Origin: Longimicrobiales bacterium | GTDB taxonomy: Bacteria > Gemmatimonadota > Gemmatimonadetes > Longimicrobiales > Gaopeijiaceae | Assembly: GCA_028279425.1 (NCBI GenBank) | Contig: JANQNV010000316.1 | Location: 1 to 64,000, forward strand | DNA: 64,000 bases | Reading direction: 5' to 3' | In this document: one piece after another, positions 9,194 to 18,844 of the stretch | Numbering within the stretch: the first letter of the stretch is position 1 | How the letters are laid out: the number at the start of each line of letters is the position of its first letter | The notes under the pieces: model-generated | Database searches by the model: none | Told to the model about the DNA's origin: nothing | What the model saw: only the letters and a program-made list of their open reading frames with translations | Position numbers and translations under genes: made by a program

Positions 9194-11737
9194 GTGAGCG
9201 CTCCCCCGTCGATCCTCCCCGATAGCCTCGTCCGCGACCTTCGCCGCCGGCTGGGTGGGGGTGCCGTCCTCACCGAGCCGGACCACCTGTTGGTCTACGA
9301 GGCCGACGGGCTGCCGCACTACCGCCGCACGCCCGCGGCGGTCGTTTTGCCGGCCGACACGACCGAAACCTCATGGGTCGTCGAGCGCCTCCATGGAGCC
9401 GGGATTCCCGTGGTGCCCCGAGGAGCGGGCACGGGTCTGTCGGGCGGCGCCCTCGCCGGTCCCGACGCCGTCGTCGTGGGCACCGCGCGTTTGAGGCGGA
9501 TCCTCCGCCTCGACCCGATCGCTCGGCGAGCCCGAGTCGAGGCCGGGGTTCTCAACGCCGACCTCTCGACGGCGGCCGCACCGCACGGACTACACTACGC
9601 CCCCGACCCATCCTCGCAGTCCGCCTGTACCCTCGGGGGGAACGTGGCCGAGAACTCAGGTGGGCCCCACTGCCTCAAGTATGGGGTCACCAGTCGGTAC
9701 GTGACCGGCCTCACCGTGGTGGGGGCCGATGGTGCGGTGACCGAGTTGGGTGGAGCCTTCGCGCCGTGGCCGGATCTGCGCGGTCTCTTCATCGGGTCGG
9801 AAGGGTGCTTCGGGATCGCGACCGAGATCGAGGTGCAACTGGTACCGGTCGCTCCTGCGGCGCGCACCCTGCTCGCCGCCTTCCCCCGTCTCGACCAGGC
9901 TGGGGCGGCCGTATCGGCCATCGTCGCGGGCGGTCTATTGCCCGCCGCGCTGGAAATCCTCGACCGCGCCACGATCACGGCGGTCGAGGAGAGCGTCTTC
10001 GCTGCCGGGTACCCGCGCGATGCCGGAGCCGTGCTGGTCGCGGAATTCGACGGGCCCGACGACGCGCTCGACGACGACGCCGAACGCGCCGAGGCCATCT
10101 GCCGCCGCCACGCTGCGATGCGCGTCCGGCGCGCCTCCGAGGCGTCGGACCGAGCCCAGCTGTGGCGGGGCCGGAAGAAGGCGTTCGGCGCGATGGGGCG
10201 ACTCGCCCCCGACATGGTCGTGCAGGACGCCACGGTGCCGCGGTCTCGGCTGCCCGAGGTGCTGACCACCATCACCGACATCGCCGATCGACACGAGCTG
10301 TATGTAGCCAACGTCTTCCACGCGGGGGACGGCAACCTCCACCCCAACATCCTCTTCGATCGGCGCGAGCCCGATCAGGTCGAGCGCGTGGAGGCGGCCT
10401 CGCGCGAGATCATGGCCGCGTGTGTGGCGGCCGGGGGCACGATCACGGGGGAGCACGGGGTGGGCCTCGACAAGCGCCGCTACATGCGGCTGGTGCACGG
10501 TCCCGACGAGCTCGAAATGATGGACCGGGTGCGATCCGTCTTCGACCCGCGAGGGCTGTGGAACCCTGGTAAGGTGCTGCCGGACGCGGTCGCGAATACC
10601 GATGCCGGGACGGAGGCGGCCGGCCTGCCGGCTTCTCTCGAGCCCGCGGCGCCTGCAAAGCAGGGTGTCGTTCGCCCGGAGTCGGAGGCCGATCTCGCCG
10701 GCTTGCTGCAGCGAGCGGCTCGAGAGGGGTGGCGGGTGGCTCCGCAGGGGAGCCGCGAGGCGGGTCGCGCCGACATCACCATCGATGTGGGCGGCCTCGC
10801 CGGTGTGATCGAGTACGAACCGGCCGACCTCACGATCACGGTGGGGGCGGGGCTTTCGTTCGCAGCGCTCGACGAGGTGACGGCGGCGGCTGGACAGTGG
10901 CTTCCGTTCGACGTGCCGAACACTCGCCAGGCGAGTGTCGGTGGGCTGGTGGCGCGGGGCCTCGAAGGAGCGCTCGCGCTCCGGTTCGGCGCTCTGCGCG
11001 ATCTGGCCCTGGGGCTGACGATCGTCACAGCCGAGGGACGTGTCGTTCGTCTGGGGGGGAGGGTGGTCAAGAATGTGGCCGGGTTCGACCTACTGAAGCT
11101 CGTCGTCGGTAGCCGCGGGGCCCTCGGCATCGTGACCTCCGCGACTCTGCGCCTGTACCCGCGTCCCGAGGTGGATCGGAGCTGGGTGTTTCGCGCACCA
11201 TCGCCCTCGGAGCTGATCGCACGTGCGTCGGCCCTCGCCGAGATCGCGGTGGCCCCCCACGCGGTCGAACTCACCTGGCAGCCCGGAGGGGCGGCCTTGA
11301 TGGTCCGCGCGCTCGGGTCGCCCGCTCTGGTCGACGCCTTCGCGCGTTCGGCTGGGTCGCTCGTCGACGGTGCCGAAGTCGTCGAAGGCGAGTCGGCTCG
11401 CCGATTCCGTGCGGAGCTGCGCGGCGGAGTCTCGTCCTCGCCCGCCCGGGTGCGCCTGTCGATGGCGCAGGGGGGTCTCGCCGGCCTGCTCCGCGACGCC
11501 CTCCTGCGGGCCCGCGAGTCGGGGGCGGAGCCGCGCGGATGGCTACTGGCGGATCGGGGTGTGGCAGGGGTCGGGCTTCCCGAGGGGGCCGTCGCGGACG
11601 GCTACGCCGGCTCGTTGCCGCCGACGGCCTCGATATGGGCGGCCGGCCTCAAGAGGGCCTTCGATCCGGCGGGTCTGTTGCCCGCGGGGCCCTTCCCTGT
11701 GAGCGCGCCGCAGGCGCAGGGTGGGCTGCGGTCGTGA
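9194..11737 (+). CDS. Glycolate oxidase, fused GlcD-GlcE FAD-binding subunits
   Basis: GNVAENSGGPHCLKYG, HAGDGNLHPNI and GEHGVGLDKRRYM (GlcD-like), then VRPESEADLAGLLQRA...GGRVVKNVAGFDLLKLVVGSRGALGIVTSATLRLYP (GlcE-like). Confidence 0.88.
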   Translation: MSAPPSILPDSLVRDLRRRLGGGAVLTEPDHLLVYEADGLPHYRRTPAAVVLPADTTETSWVVERLHGAGIPVVPRGAGTGLSGGALAGPDAVVVGTARLRRILRLDPIARRARVEAGVLNADLSTAAAPHGLHYAPDPSSQSACTLGGNVAENSGGPHCLKYGVTSRYVTGLTVVGADGAVTELGGAFAPWPDLRGLFIGSEGCFGIATEIEVQLVPVAPAARTLLAAFPRLDQAGAAVSAIVAGGLLPAALEILDRATITAVEESVFAAGYPRDAGAVLVAEFDGPDDALDDDAERAEAICRRHAAMRVRRASEASDRAQLWRGRKKAFGAMGRLAPDMVVQDATVPRSRLPEVLTTITDIADRHELYVANVFHAGDGNLHPNILFDRREPDQVERVEAASREIMAACVAAGGTITGEHGVGLDKRRYMRLVHGPDELEMMDRVRSVFDPRGLWNPGKVLPDAVANTDAGTEAAGLPASLEPAAPAKQGVVRPESEADLAGLLQRAAREGWRVAPQGSREAGRADITIDVGGLAGVIEYEPADLTITVGAGLSFAALDEVTAAAGQWLPFDVPNTRQASVGGLVARGLEGALALRFGALRDLALGLTIVTAEGRVVRLGGRVVKNVAGFDLLKLVVGSRGALGIVTSATLRLYPRPEVDRSWVFRAPSPSELIARASALAEIAVAPHAVELTWQPGGAALMVRALGSPALVDAFARSAGSLVDGAEVVEGESARRFRAELRGGVSSSPARVRLSMAQGGLAGLLRDALLRARESGAEPRGWLLADRGVAGVGLPEGAVADGYAGSLPPTASIWAAGLKRAFDPAGLLPAGPFPVSAPQAQGGLRS

Positions 11738-13056
11738 CCCGGCGACTCACCGACGCCGTCGATCAGGCGTCGGCCGCACTCGATACCTGCGTCCACTGCG
11801 GCTTCTGCCTCCCGGCGTGTCCGACCTATGTGCGCCTCGGCGACGAGGCCGACTCGCCCCGGGGGCGTCTTCACCTCATGCGCGCCGTCGCCGAGGGCCG
11901 GATCGATGCGTCGTCCGACGTCTTCCAGCTCCACCTCGATCGATGTCTCGGGTGCAGAGCGTGCGAGCCGGTGTGTCCGTCGGGGGTGCCCTATGGATCA
12001 CTGCTCGAGATGGCCCGCGAGTCGGCGCGGAGTGCTCGCCCGCCGAGTCGTGCCACCCGGGCGATGCTCTGGCTGTTCGATCGTCCGCGACGCCGCCGAA
12101 TCGTCCTGGGGCTTGCCCGATGGATGCGCGGGCTCGGCCTGGCACGGTTGTGTGGGGCGTTTCTCTCCGGCAACGCCACCGCGCCGATTCGACGCGCTCT
12201 ACTGATGCTCGACGGCAGTCGAGCGTGGAGCGCGGCGCGCTTTCCGGGAGGAGGAGTTCGACCTTCCAGCGGTGAGCCCGACTCCGGCCGGGCGCGCATC
12301 CCGGACTCCGATGCCGCACGCGCCGCTCTGCTCGACGGGTGTGTGCAGGGTGATCTGTTCGATCGGGTCAACCGAGCGACGCAGGCGGTGCTTCGCGTCA
12401 ACGGCCTCGAGCTCGTCGGCGCACCCGGTCAGGGCTGCTGTGGCGCCATCCACGCACACGCCGGCGACATGGAGGGTGCGCGGCGTCTGGCGCGGGAGAA
12501 TGTGCGGGCCTTAGAGGCCTCCGGGGCCGATGTGATCGCCGTGAACGCTGCGGGGTGTGGCGCCGCCATGCTCGAGTACCCGGCGTGGCTCGAGGAAGAC
12601 CCTGCATGGCGGCTCCGGGCGGAGGCGGTGGCTCGGCGCGTCCGAGACGTGACCGAGGTCCTCGCAGACCGGGGACCGCGCGAGGGCGCACCGCTGGTCG
12701 GCGCCGTCACCTACCATCCTCCATGTCATCTCGAGCACGCTAGAGGCATCACCGAACCGCCCCTCGCGGTCCTTCGCGCGATTCCCGGTCTGGAGGTGCG
12801 CATGGCGGAGCGCGCCTCGGAGTGTTGTGGGGGGGCTGGGATCTACGGCGTCACTCATCCCGAACTCGGCGGTCGAATCGGCGCCGACAAGGCCCGGGCC
12901 CTCGCCCGGACCGGGGCCGCGTGCGTGGTCACCGGCAACCCGGGGTGCATGATGCAGATTGCCGCGTTCCTCCGCGATGAACGGGGCGACTTCGACGTCG
13001 CCCACCCGGTCGAGGTGCTGTACGAGAGCTACCGCCGGGCGGGCATCACCCGCTGA
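11734..13056 (+). CDS. glcF: Glycolate oxidase iron-sulfur subunit
   Basis: CVHCGFCLPACPTY and CLGCRACEPVCPSGVPYG ferredoxin motifs; CCG motifs; GTGA overlap with upstream gene. Confidence 0.9.
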   Translation: MTRRLTDAVDQASAALDTCVHCGFCLPACPTYVRLGDEADSPRGRLHLMRAVAEGRIDASSDVFQLHLDRCLGCRACEPVCPSGVPYGSLLEMARESARSARPPSRATRAMLWLFDRPRRRRIVLGLARWMRGLGLARLCGAFLSGNATAPIRRALLMLDGSRAWSAARFPGGGVRPSSGEPDSGRARIPDSDAARAALLDGCVQGDLFDRVNRATQAVLRVNGLELVGAPGQGCCGAIHAHAGDMEGARRLARENVRALEASGADVIAVNAAGCGAAMLEYPAWLEEDPAWRLRAEAVARRVRDVTEVLADRGPREGAPLVGAVTYHPPCHLEHARGITEPPLAVLRAIPGLEVRMAERASECCGGAGIYGVTHPELGGRIGADKARALARTGAACVVTGNPGCMMQIAAFLRDERGDFDVAHPVEVLYESYRRAGITR

Positions 13057-14152
13057 TCCGGGTCGTTCTCACGGCGAGAGTCTCGATGCGCTCACGGTCG
13101 ACGGCGACGCCGATTCCCGGTTCCGTCGGCACCCGCATGGTGCCCTCGATGACTTCGAACTCGGGATCGACGATGTCGGCCTCCCAGTAGCGTCGGCTCG
13201 CGGAAATGTCGCCCGGTAGGGTGAAGCCGGGGAGCGATGCCAGGGCCACGTTGTGTGCTCGGCCGACGCCGGATTCGAGCATGCCGCCGCACCACACGGG
13301 GAACCCGGCATCGACCATGCGGTCGTGGATCTTGCGACTCGAGGCGAATCCGCCTACGCGTCCAGGTTTGATGTTGATGGTTCGGCACGCCCCGAGCGCG
13401 AGTGCGAGTTCGGCGTCGCCGTCGGATTTGATCGACTCGTCGAGGCACACCGCGGTGTCGATCCGCTTCTGCAGCTGCGCGTGGTGGAACACGTCGTCGT
13501 AGCGCAGCGGCTGTTCGATCATCGTGAGCGCCAGGGGGTCGAGTCGGCGCAGGTGGTCCACGTCGTCGAGCGAGAAGGCCGAGTTGGCGTCGGCCATGAG
13601 GGGCACGTCGGGGAATCGAGCCCGTACGCGGGACAACATGTCGACGTCGCGACCCGGCTTGATCTTGATCTTGATCCGTGCGTACCCCTGTTCGACGTAG
13701 TTGGCGACGGTCTCGAGCAGGAGTTCGTCGGTCGCCTTGAGACCGACACTCACACCCACGGGGACCGCGGTGCGAGTGCCGCCCAACATCTGCGACAGGG
13801 ACACCCCGGCTGCGCGGGCGACGAAGTCCCATCCGGCCATTTCGATGGCCGCCTTGGCCATGGGGTGGCCCCGTACCCACGCCATCGGTGCAACGAACTC
13901 CTCCACCGAATCGAAGGGTCGCCCCACCACAGCGGGCAGCAGGAACTGCGTCAACATCTCCCATGCGGTATCGGTGGTCTCGTACGAGTAGGCCGGCTCT
14001 TCCATGGCCACGCACTCCCCCCAGGCCTCGAGCCCCTCGCCCTCCAGGGTGAGGAGCACGATGCGCCGATCCTGTCGCCCGCCACTCGAGATCTCGAAGT
14101 ACTCCCGCAAGCGAAGGGGGATCTCTCGGAGGGTCGCGCGTTCGATGATCAC
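13046..14152 (-). CDS. Enolase-superfamily protein, MenC (o-succinylbenzoate synthase)/N-succinylamino acid racemase-like
   Basis: IKIKIKPGRD, MADANSAFSLDD, DESIKSD, INIKPGRVGGF, GGMLESGVGRAHN. Confidence 0.85.
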   Translation of the reverse strand: MIIERATLREIPLRLREYFEISSGGRQDRRIVLLTLEGEGLEAWGECVAMEEPAYSYETTDTAWEMLTQFLLPAVVGRPFDSVEEFVAPMAWVRGHPMAKAAIEMAGWDFVARAAGVSLSQMLGGTRTAVPVGVSVGLKATDELLLETVANYVEQGYARIKIKIKPGRDVDMLSRVRARFPDVPLMADANSAFSLDDVDHLRRLDPLALTMIEQPLRYDDVFHHAQLQKRIDTAVCLDESIKSDGDAELALALGACRTINIKPGRVGGFASSRKIHDRMVDAGFPVWCGGMLESGVGRAHNVALASLPGFTLPGDISASRRYWEADIVDPEFEVIEGTMRVPTEPGIGVAVDRERIETLAVRTTRISG

Positions 14153-15051
14153 GTCAGGGTCCTCGTGGTGGCAGTGGATGGATCGTCGTCGGGGGTCCGG
14201 ACGAGCAGGTACCCGGGGGATCGGGAATCGCGGATGAATTCGCCCACGGACCAGCCGCGCCCCAGGTAGTGCTCGAGCACGATCCGCGTCCGTGCTCTCC
14301 AGGCTCGGGCGACCTCTGGCGCTTGCCCGAGGAGGGTGCCGAGGTCGCGCGGCACCGACACCCGCACACGAGAGGCGTCGAGGCCGAGTCGAGGCTCGCC
14401 GGGGCGGGCGATGGCTGCTTCGTCGTCACGACCTTCCGGCGCCACACCGAGAGCCGACGGATCAGCGGGGTCGAAGGCCAGAGGCCATCCGCACCCGGTG
14501 AGGCGCTCCTCGACGCGAGCGCTGTCCAGGGCCCAGTGGGCGATCAGTCGATCGGTGCCGATACCCGCGTGGAGGGGCGAGTCGGTCTCCCCGTACATGT
14601 CGCGCCGGTAGTCTCTCGCGACCACGCCCAGTCGAGCGAAGTTGAAGTAGGCGTTTTCCGCGCGCAGCGGGTCGAAGGTCCAGAGCATGACACGCACACC
14701 CCGCTCCAGGAGCAGCTCCCGTTGGTGGAGTTTGAGGGCGCGCCCGATCCCGCGACCCCGGGCCGAGGGTCGCACGGCCAACATGTCGGACCAGTGCACC
14801 ACCTCGCCGTCTCTCAGTCCGGTCATGCCGAAGACGAAGCCGAGTAGCACACCGTCGGGCGACCATGCACCGGAGGCCACTCCTCCGAGCATCTGCGCCA
14901 CCTTGAGAATTGCGGTGGGGACACGCTCCGAGAAGCCCGAACCCCAGGTCTCCTCCTGCAGGGCGACGCAGGCATGGAATTCGGCGAGGTTCGCGAGCGG
15001 GTGAATCTCGACGTCTGCGTCGTAGTCGGGTGGCGGCGATGCTTGGCTCAC
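14149..15051 (-). CDS. GNAT family acyltransferase (COG3375-like)
   Basis: LQEETWGSGFSERVPTAILKVAQMLGG; DMLAVRPSARGRGIGRALK acyl-CoA loop; GTG start, GTGA overlaps on both sides. Confidence 0.78.
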   Translation of the reverse strand: MSQASPPPDYDADVEIHPLANLAEFHACVALQEETWGSGFSERVPTAILKVAQMLGGVASGAWSPDGVLLGFVFGMTGLRDGEVVHWSDMLAVRPSARGRGIGRALKLHQRELLLERGVRVMLWTFDPLRAENAYFNFARLGVVARDYRRDMYGETDSPLHAGIGTDRLIAHWALDSARVEERLTGCGWPLAFDPADPSALGVAPEGRDDEAAIARPGEPRLGLDASRVRVSVPRDLGTLLGQAPEVARAWRARTRIVLEHYLGRGWSVGEFIRDSRSPGYLLVRTPDDDPSTATTRTLT

Positions 15052-15698
15052 GATGGACCGTTTCCGAAGTCGAAGGCCGGCGTACGGAGGCGCACGCGGC
15101 GTGTGGGGAGACCCAGCGCTCGCACGAACAGCTGGCGCACGCCCCGGCCTACCGCGCCGTCGTCCGTGGGGTCGTCGACCCCCTCGGCCAGATCGCCTCG
15201 AAGCCACCGGCGAAGCTCGTCGAGATCCGACAACGACAGGGTCTCCATTTCGACCACTGCCAGATAGTAGTAGCGACCCGGCTCTCGCGGGCGAAGGTCG
15301 AGGTCGAACGACGCTTGAAGGTGACCCCTCACCTCGGCGAGGCCTTCGAACCGGGCCGCGGGCCGCGCCGGCAGCTCCACTTCGTAGAGCAGAGTGACGG
15401 GGTCGTAGATGACGGTGGCCCTCCACTCCGCGCTTCCCGTCTCGGAGTCGAACAGGCGATCCCGCCACAGCTCCGCATCGACATGCACCCGCAAGGGAAG
15501 GCCGCGATGGATCGCCTCTGCAAGTGAACGGTCGTTCATCAATTCGTCGAGCTCGACCACGACCCGTCCCGACGCGGCCTCTACCCAGAGCAGCGCTTCT
15601 GTGTCCTGGGCGTGCGCCGCCGCCCGCAGAGCGGTGCCCGGAAGGGCACCACCTACAGCGAAGAGAACGAGCGCGGCAAGCGACGACCGACGGTTCAC
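15048..15698 (-). CDS. DUF4390-like exported protein
   Basis: N-terminal signal peptide, VVELDELMNDRSLAEAIHRGLPLRVHVDAELWRDRLFDSE; followed upstream by a kinase/regulator pair. Confidence 0.6.
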   Translation of the reverse strand: MNRRSSLAALVLFAVGGALPGTALRAAAHAQDTEALLWVEAASGRVVVELDELMNDRSLAEAIHRGLPLRVHVDAELWRDRLFDSETGSAEWRATVIYDPVTLLYEVELPARPAARFEGLAEVRGHLQASFDLDLRPREPGRYYYLAVVEMETLSLSDLDELRRWLRGDLAEGVDDPTDDGAVGRGVRQLFVRALGLPTRRVRLRTPAFDFGNGPS

Positions 15699-15705
15699 GA
15701 AGCGA

Positions 15706-17409
15706 TCAGAACCGGCGCTGAAGGCGGAGGAAGAAATTGACCCGCCGATCGTCGCCGCTCAGGGGATAGGCCCAGTAGGCGCCCAGGCCACCCAGCATCA
15801 CACCGGCGCCGATGTCGGCTACGGATCGCTCGTCCGGGAAGTCGCCCTGCTGACTCCACCCACGCCCCGCGTTGAAGAAGAGGAGCCACGACGGGTTCAA
15901 GTCGACCCCCGCCAGGAGTCCCCCACCCCCCGTGAATCCTGCCTCGTTTCCGCCCCCCGTGAGGTCGATGCCGAGCCGACTACGGTACTGGAGCTGGAAA
16001 AGTGCGACGCGGCCGCACCCGTATCTCGGGTAGGTGGGTTCGGCCTCTCCGGTGCCTCGGTGCACGGTACTGATGAGCTCGCTCCGCGCACCGCAATCGA
16101 GCTCGTGGAGACGAAAGCCGGGAAGCGTGCCTTCGCCGCCCAAGGTGCGCTGGAAGGGCGCCGGGGGCAGGTCACCGTCGAGGGAGCCCGCCCCGACCAC
16201 GCGCAGAGCGAGGTCTTGATTCGGCGACAGGCGCGCGTGCCGCCGGAACTCGATGAAGCCGGTCGTGAAGGTCTCATCCACCTCGGTCGGCGGACCGATT
16301 GGCATCAGCGATTCATCGACGCCGAGCGACGTGCGCAGCTCCCCGCCCACCCCGCGGGTGATGCGCCCGTCCACGTACCAGCCGTCGGTCGCGTCGTCGG
16401 GGTCGTTTCGTTCATCCCAGACCAGCCGAGCCGTCAGCGTCTCCAGATCGCCGACCGGCATCAGCGGCTGGGCGCGCCACGGACGATCGTTGCGGCGAAG
16501 CGTCCAGGGACTGCCGGTGGGCAGCGAGGTCATGTCGATGTTGCGGTACTCGAGCGAGAACTCCGCCGACGTACCAGGGATCTGGGAACGCGCGAAGGCG
16601 CTCCAGCCGCGCTCCTCGAAATAGTCGCGGTAGTCGAGATGGAAGATGAAGGCCGACATCGACGCCTCGAGATTGCCGAGCCGCCAGTCTTCGACCGGGG
16701 TGACCTGCGAGAACACGCTCGCCCCCAGCCCCAGACGGGCGGTCGGTGGGCCGAACGTCTGATCGACGAGAAAGCGAAAGCCGAGATCGTCGCGGGTCTG
16801 GTCGTGTTCGGTACGCCAGATGCCCAGCGCCTCCACGCGCAGGGGATTCCGGCTCGACGTTCGGAATACCGGTCCGAACAGAATCGGGAGCCCCTCGACG
16901 CGGTTGTATGCCGTGCCAGAGCGAACGGTGATTCGGGCGCCCCCCAGGTAGAGGCCGCGCCGACCTGCCGACGAAGCAGGGGTGAGGATCACTTCGTCGC
17001 CGCGCGCCACCAGGCGGAGGCGGTCCGGCATGATCTGGACCTCGCCTGGCAGGCCGCCGTCGGGCGCCGAAATGATCCTCCCGCCGACGACGAGGACGTC
17101 GCCCGTGACCCGTCCCCCTTCTTCGACCTCGAGATCACCGTTGACGACGACCAGGTCTCCCTCGATGCGCCCCGCCACGACCAAGTCTCCCCCCAACGCC
17201 CCCACCGCTCCCACCAGGGTCTGTCCCGGAGCGAGGCGAGTGCGTCCGTTGAGACGCGTCGTGGCCGGGTCGTTGAGAAAGGCGAGCACGCCGTCGACGA
17301 ACTCCGGCGGTGGCCCCGCGGGCGGGTCCGGCTGCTGTCCCGAGCCAGGGAGTCCGATGCAAAGGGCCGCGAAAGCGGTGAGGAGTGGGGGGGTGAAGCG
17401 AATCCTCAT
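15706..17409 (-). CDS. Outer-membrane beta-barrel protein (BamA/Omp85-like barrel) with bactofilin-like N-terminal repeats
   Basis: Signal peptide; GDLVVAGRIEGDLVVVNGDLEVEEGGRVTGDVLVVGGRI; alternating beta strands; terminal aromatic RVNFFLRLQRRF. Confidence 0.7.
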   Translation of the reverse strand: MRIRFTPPLLTAFAALCIGLPGSGQQPDPPAGPPPEFVDGVLAFLNDPATTRLNGRTRLAPGQTLVGAVGALGGDLVVAGRIEGDLVVVNGDLEVEEGGRVTGDVLVVGGRIISAPDGGLPGEVQIMPDRLRLVARGDEVILTPASSAGRRGLYLGGARITVRSGTAYNRVEGLPILFGPVFRTSSRNPLRVEALGIWRTEHDQTRDDLGFRFLVDQTFGPPTARLGLGASVFSQVTPVEDWRLGNLEASMSAFIFHLDYRDYFEERGWSAFARSQIPGTSAEFSLEYRNIDMTSLPTGSPWTLRRNDRPWRAQPLMPVGDLETLTARLVWDERNDPDDATDGWYVDGRITRGVGGELRTSLGVDESLMPIGPPTEVDETFTTGFIEFRRHARLSPNQDLALRVVGAGSLDGDLPPAPFQRTLGGEGTLPGFRLHELDCGARSELISTVHRGTGEAEPTYPRYGCGRVALFQLQYRSRLGIDLTGGGNEAGFTGGGGLLAGVDLNPSWLLFFNAGRGWSQQGDFPDERSVADIGAGVMLGGLGAYWAYPLSGDDRRVNFFLRLQRRF

Positions 17410-17470
17410 GGGATCTCCAACAGCGGTGGCCCGAGGGCCGTCTCATCGGTGTGACCGGGTGCGCGTCGAC

Positions 17471-18844
17471 CTACTGAGCACCCTTCGAGTCGTCGTCGCG
17501 CATGCCGAGGCGGCGCATCCGGCGGTACAGGTTGGCGCGGTCCGTCTTCAGTCGGCGGCCCGCCTCGGCGACGCTCCCGCTCGCCTGCTCGAGTGCTCCC
17601 TCGATCTGCGCCCTCTCGTAGGCGTCGAGCCGATCGCGCAGTGGTCGCTGGTCTTCGGGGTCGAAGGTCGACGAGGGGCTCGACGTGGGGCCCGACAGCA
17701 CGAGGGCCACCTCGGCTTCGCCGATCTCCTCTCCCGAGTGCAAGATCGTGAGTCGCTCCACCACATTGAGCAGCTCACGCACGTTGCCGGGCCACCGGTA
17801 GGCACGCATGGCGTCGAGTGCGTCGCCCGACAAACGGGCGGGGGGTAGCCCATGCCGTCGGCGCAGCCGATGGAGCGCGTGTTCGACGAGCAGCGGGAGG
17901 TCGCCGCGCCGCTCGCGCAGCGGGGGCATCGTCAACGGCACGACGTCGAGGCGGAACAGCAAGTCTTCACGGAAGCGCCCTTCGGCCACTTCACGTCGGA
18001 GATCCCGATTCGTCGCGGCGACGACACGGACGTCGACGGGGATCGGCCGCTGGCCGCCCACCCGCTCCACGACGCCGGCCTCGAGGGCACGAAGCAGCTT
18101 GGCCTGCGCTTCGGGTCCGAGGTCGGCGACCTCGTCGAGAAAGAGCGTTCCGCCGTCGGCGAGTTCGAATCGACCGCGCCGACGAGACGTCGCACCGGTG
18201 AATGCCCCCTTTTCGTGGCCGAACATCTCGCTCTCGACCAGGTCACGGGGAATCGCGGCCGAATTGACCCGGATGAACGGGCCCGCACGGCGTTCCGACA
18301 GGCCGTGGATGGCCGTCGCGGCCAGTTCCTTTCCCGTCCCGCTCTCGCCGGTGATCAGGACGCGCGCCTCGGTAGGGGCGACCTTGCGGATCAGCGTGCG
18401 CACCCGCTCCATCGGTTCGGACTGGCCGACCAACTCGGCCTCGGGTCCCAGCTCCTCCCGGAGGGCACGGGTGAGATCGCGCGCCCGAGCCACCTCGCCG
18501 GCGCCGCGCACGGTGAGCAGCACGGCTTCGGGCGTGAGCGGCTTCTCGATGAAGTGGAATGCGCCCAGGCGAGTCGCTGTCACGGCATCGGCCAGAGACG
18601 CCTGGCCGCTCATCATCACCACCGCCGCCGAGGGCGCGACCTCGAGCAGTCGAGGCAGCACGTCGAGCCCGCTCTGACCGGGAAGCGCTAGATCGAGCAA
18701 GACCACCTCGGGGGATCGGGCCGCGGCCTCGTCGAGGCCTGCTTCGGCCGATCCAGCCTCGCGCACGTGGTGGCCCTCGGCCTCGAGCAAGGCTCGCAAG
18801 GCACGCCGGATGTTGCCCTCGTCGTCGACGATCAGGATGTCCAT
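17471..18844 (-). CDS. Sigma-54-dependent response regulator (NtrC family)
   Basis: MDILIVDDEGNIR receiver; GESGTGKELAATAIH, GAFTGATSRRRGRFELADGGTLFLDEVADL; Fis-type HTH C-terminus. Confidence 0.93.
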   Translation of the reverse strand: MDILIVDDEGNIRRALRALLEAEGHHVREAGSAEAGLDEAAARSPEVVLLDLALPGQSGLDVLPRLLEVAPSAAVVMMSGQASLADAVTATRLGAFHFIEKPLTPEAVLLTVRGAGEVARARDLTRALREELGPEAELVGQSEPMERVRTLIRKVAPTEARVLITGESGTGKELAATAIHGLSERRAGPFIRVNSAAIPRDLVESEMFGHEKGAFTGATSRRRGRFELADGGTLFLDEVADLGPEAQAKLLRALEAGVVERVGGQRPIPVDVRVVAATNRDLRREVAEGRFREDLLFRLDVVPLTMPPLRERRGDLPLLVEHALHRLRRRHGLPPARLSGDALDAMRAYRWPGNVRELLNVVERLTILHSGEEIGEAEVALVLSGPTSSPSSTFDPEDQRPLRDRLDAYERAQIEGALEQASGSVAEAGRRLKTDRANLYRRMRRLGMRDDDSKGAQ

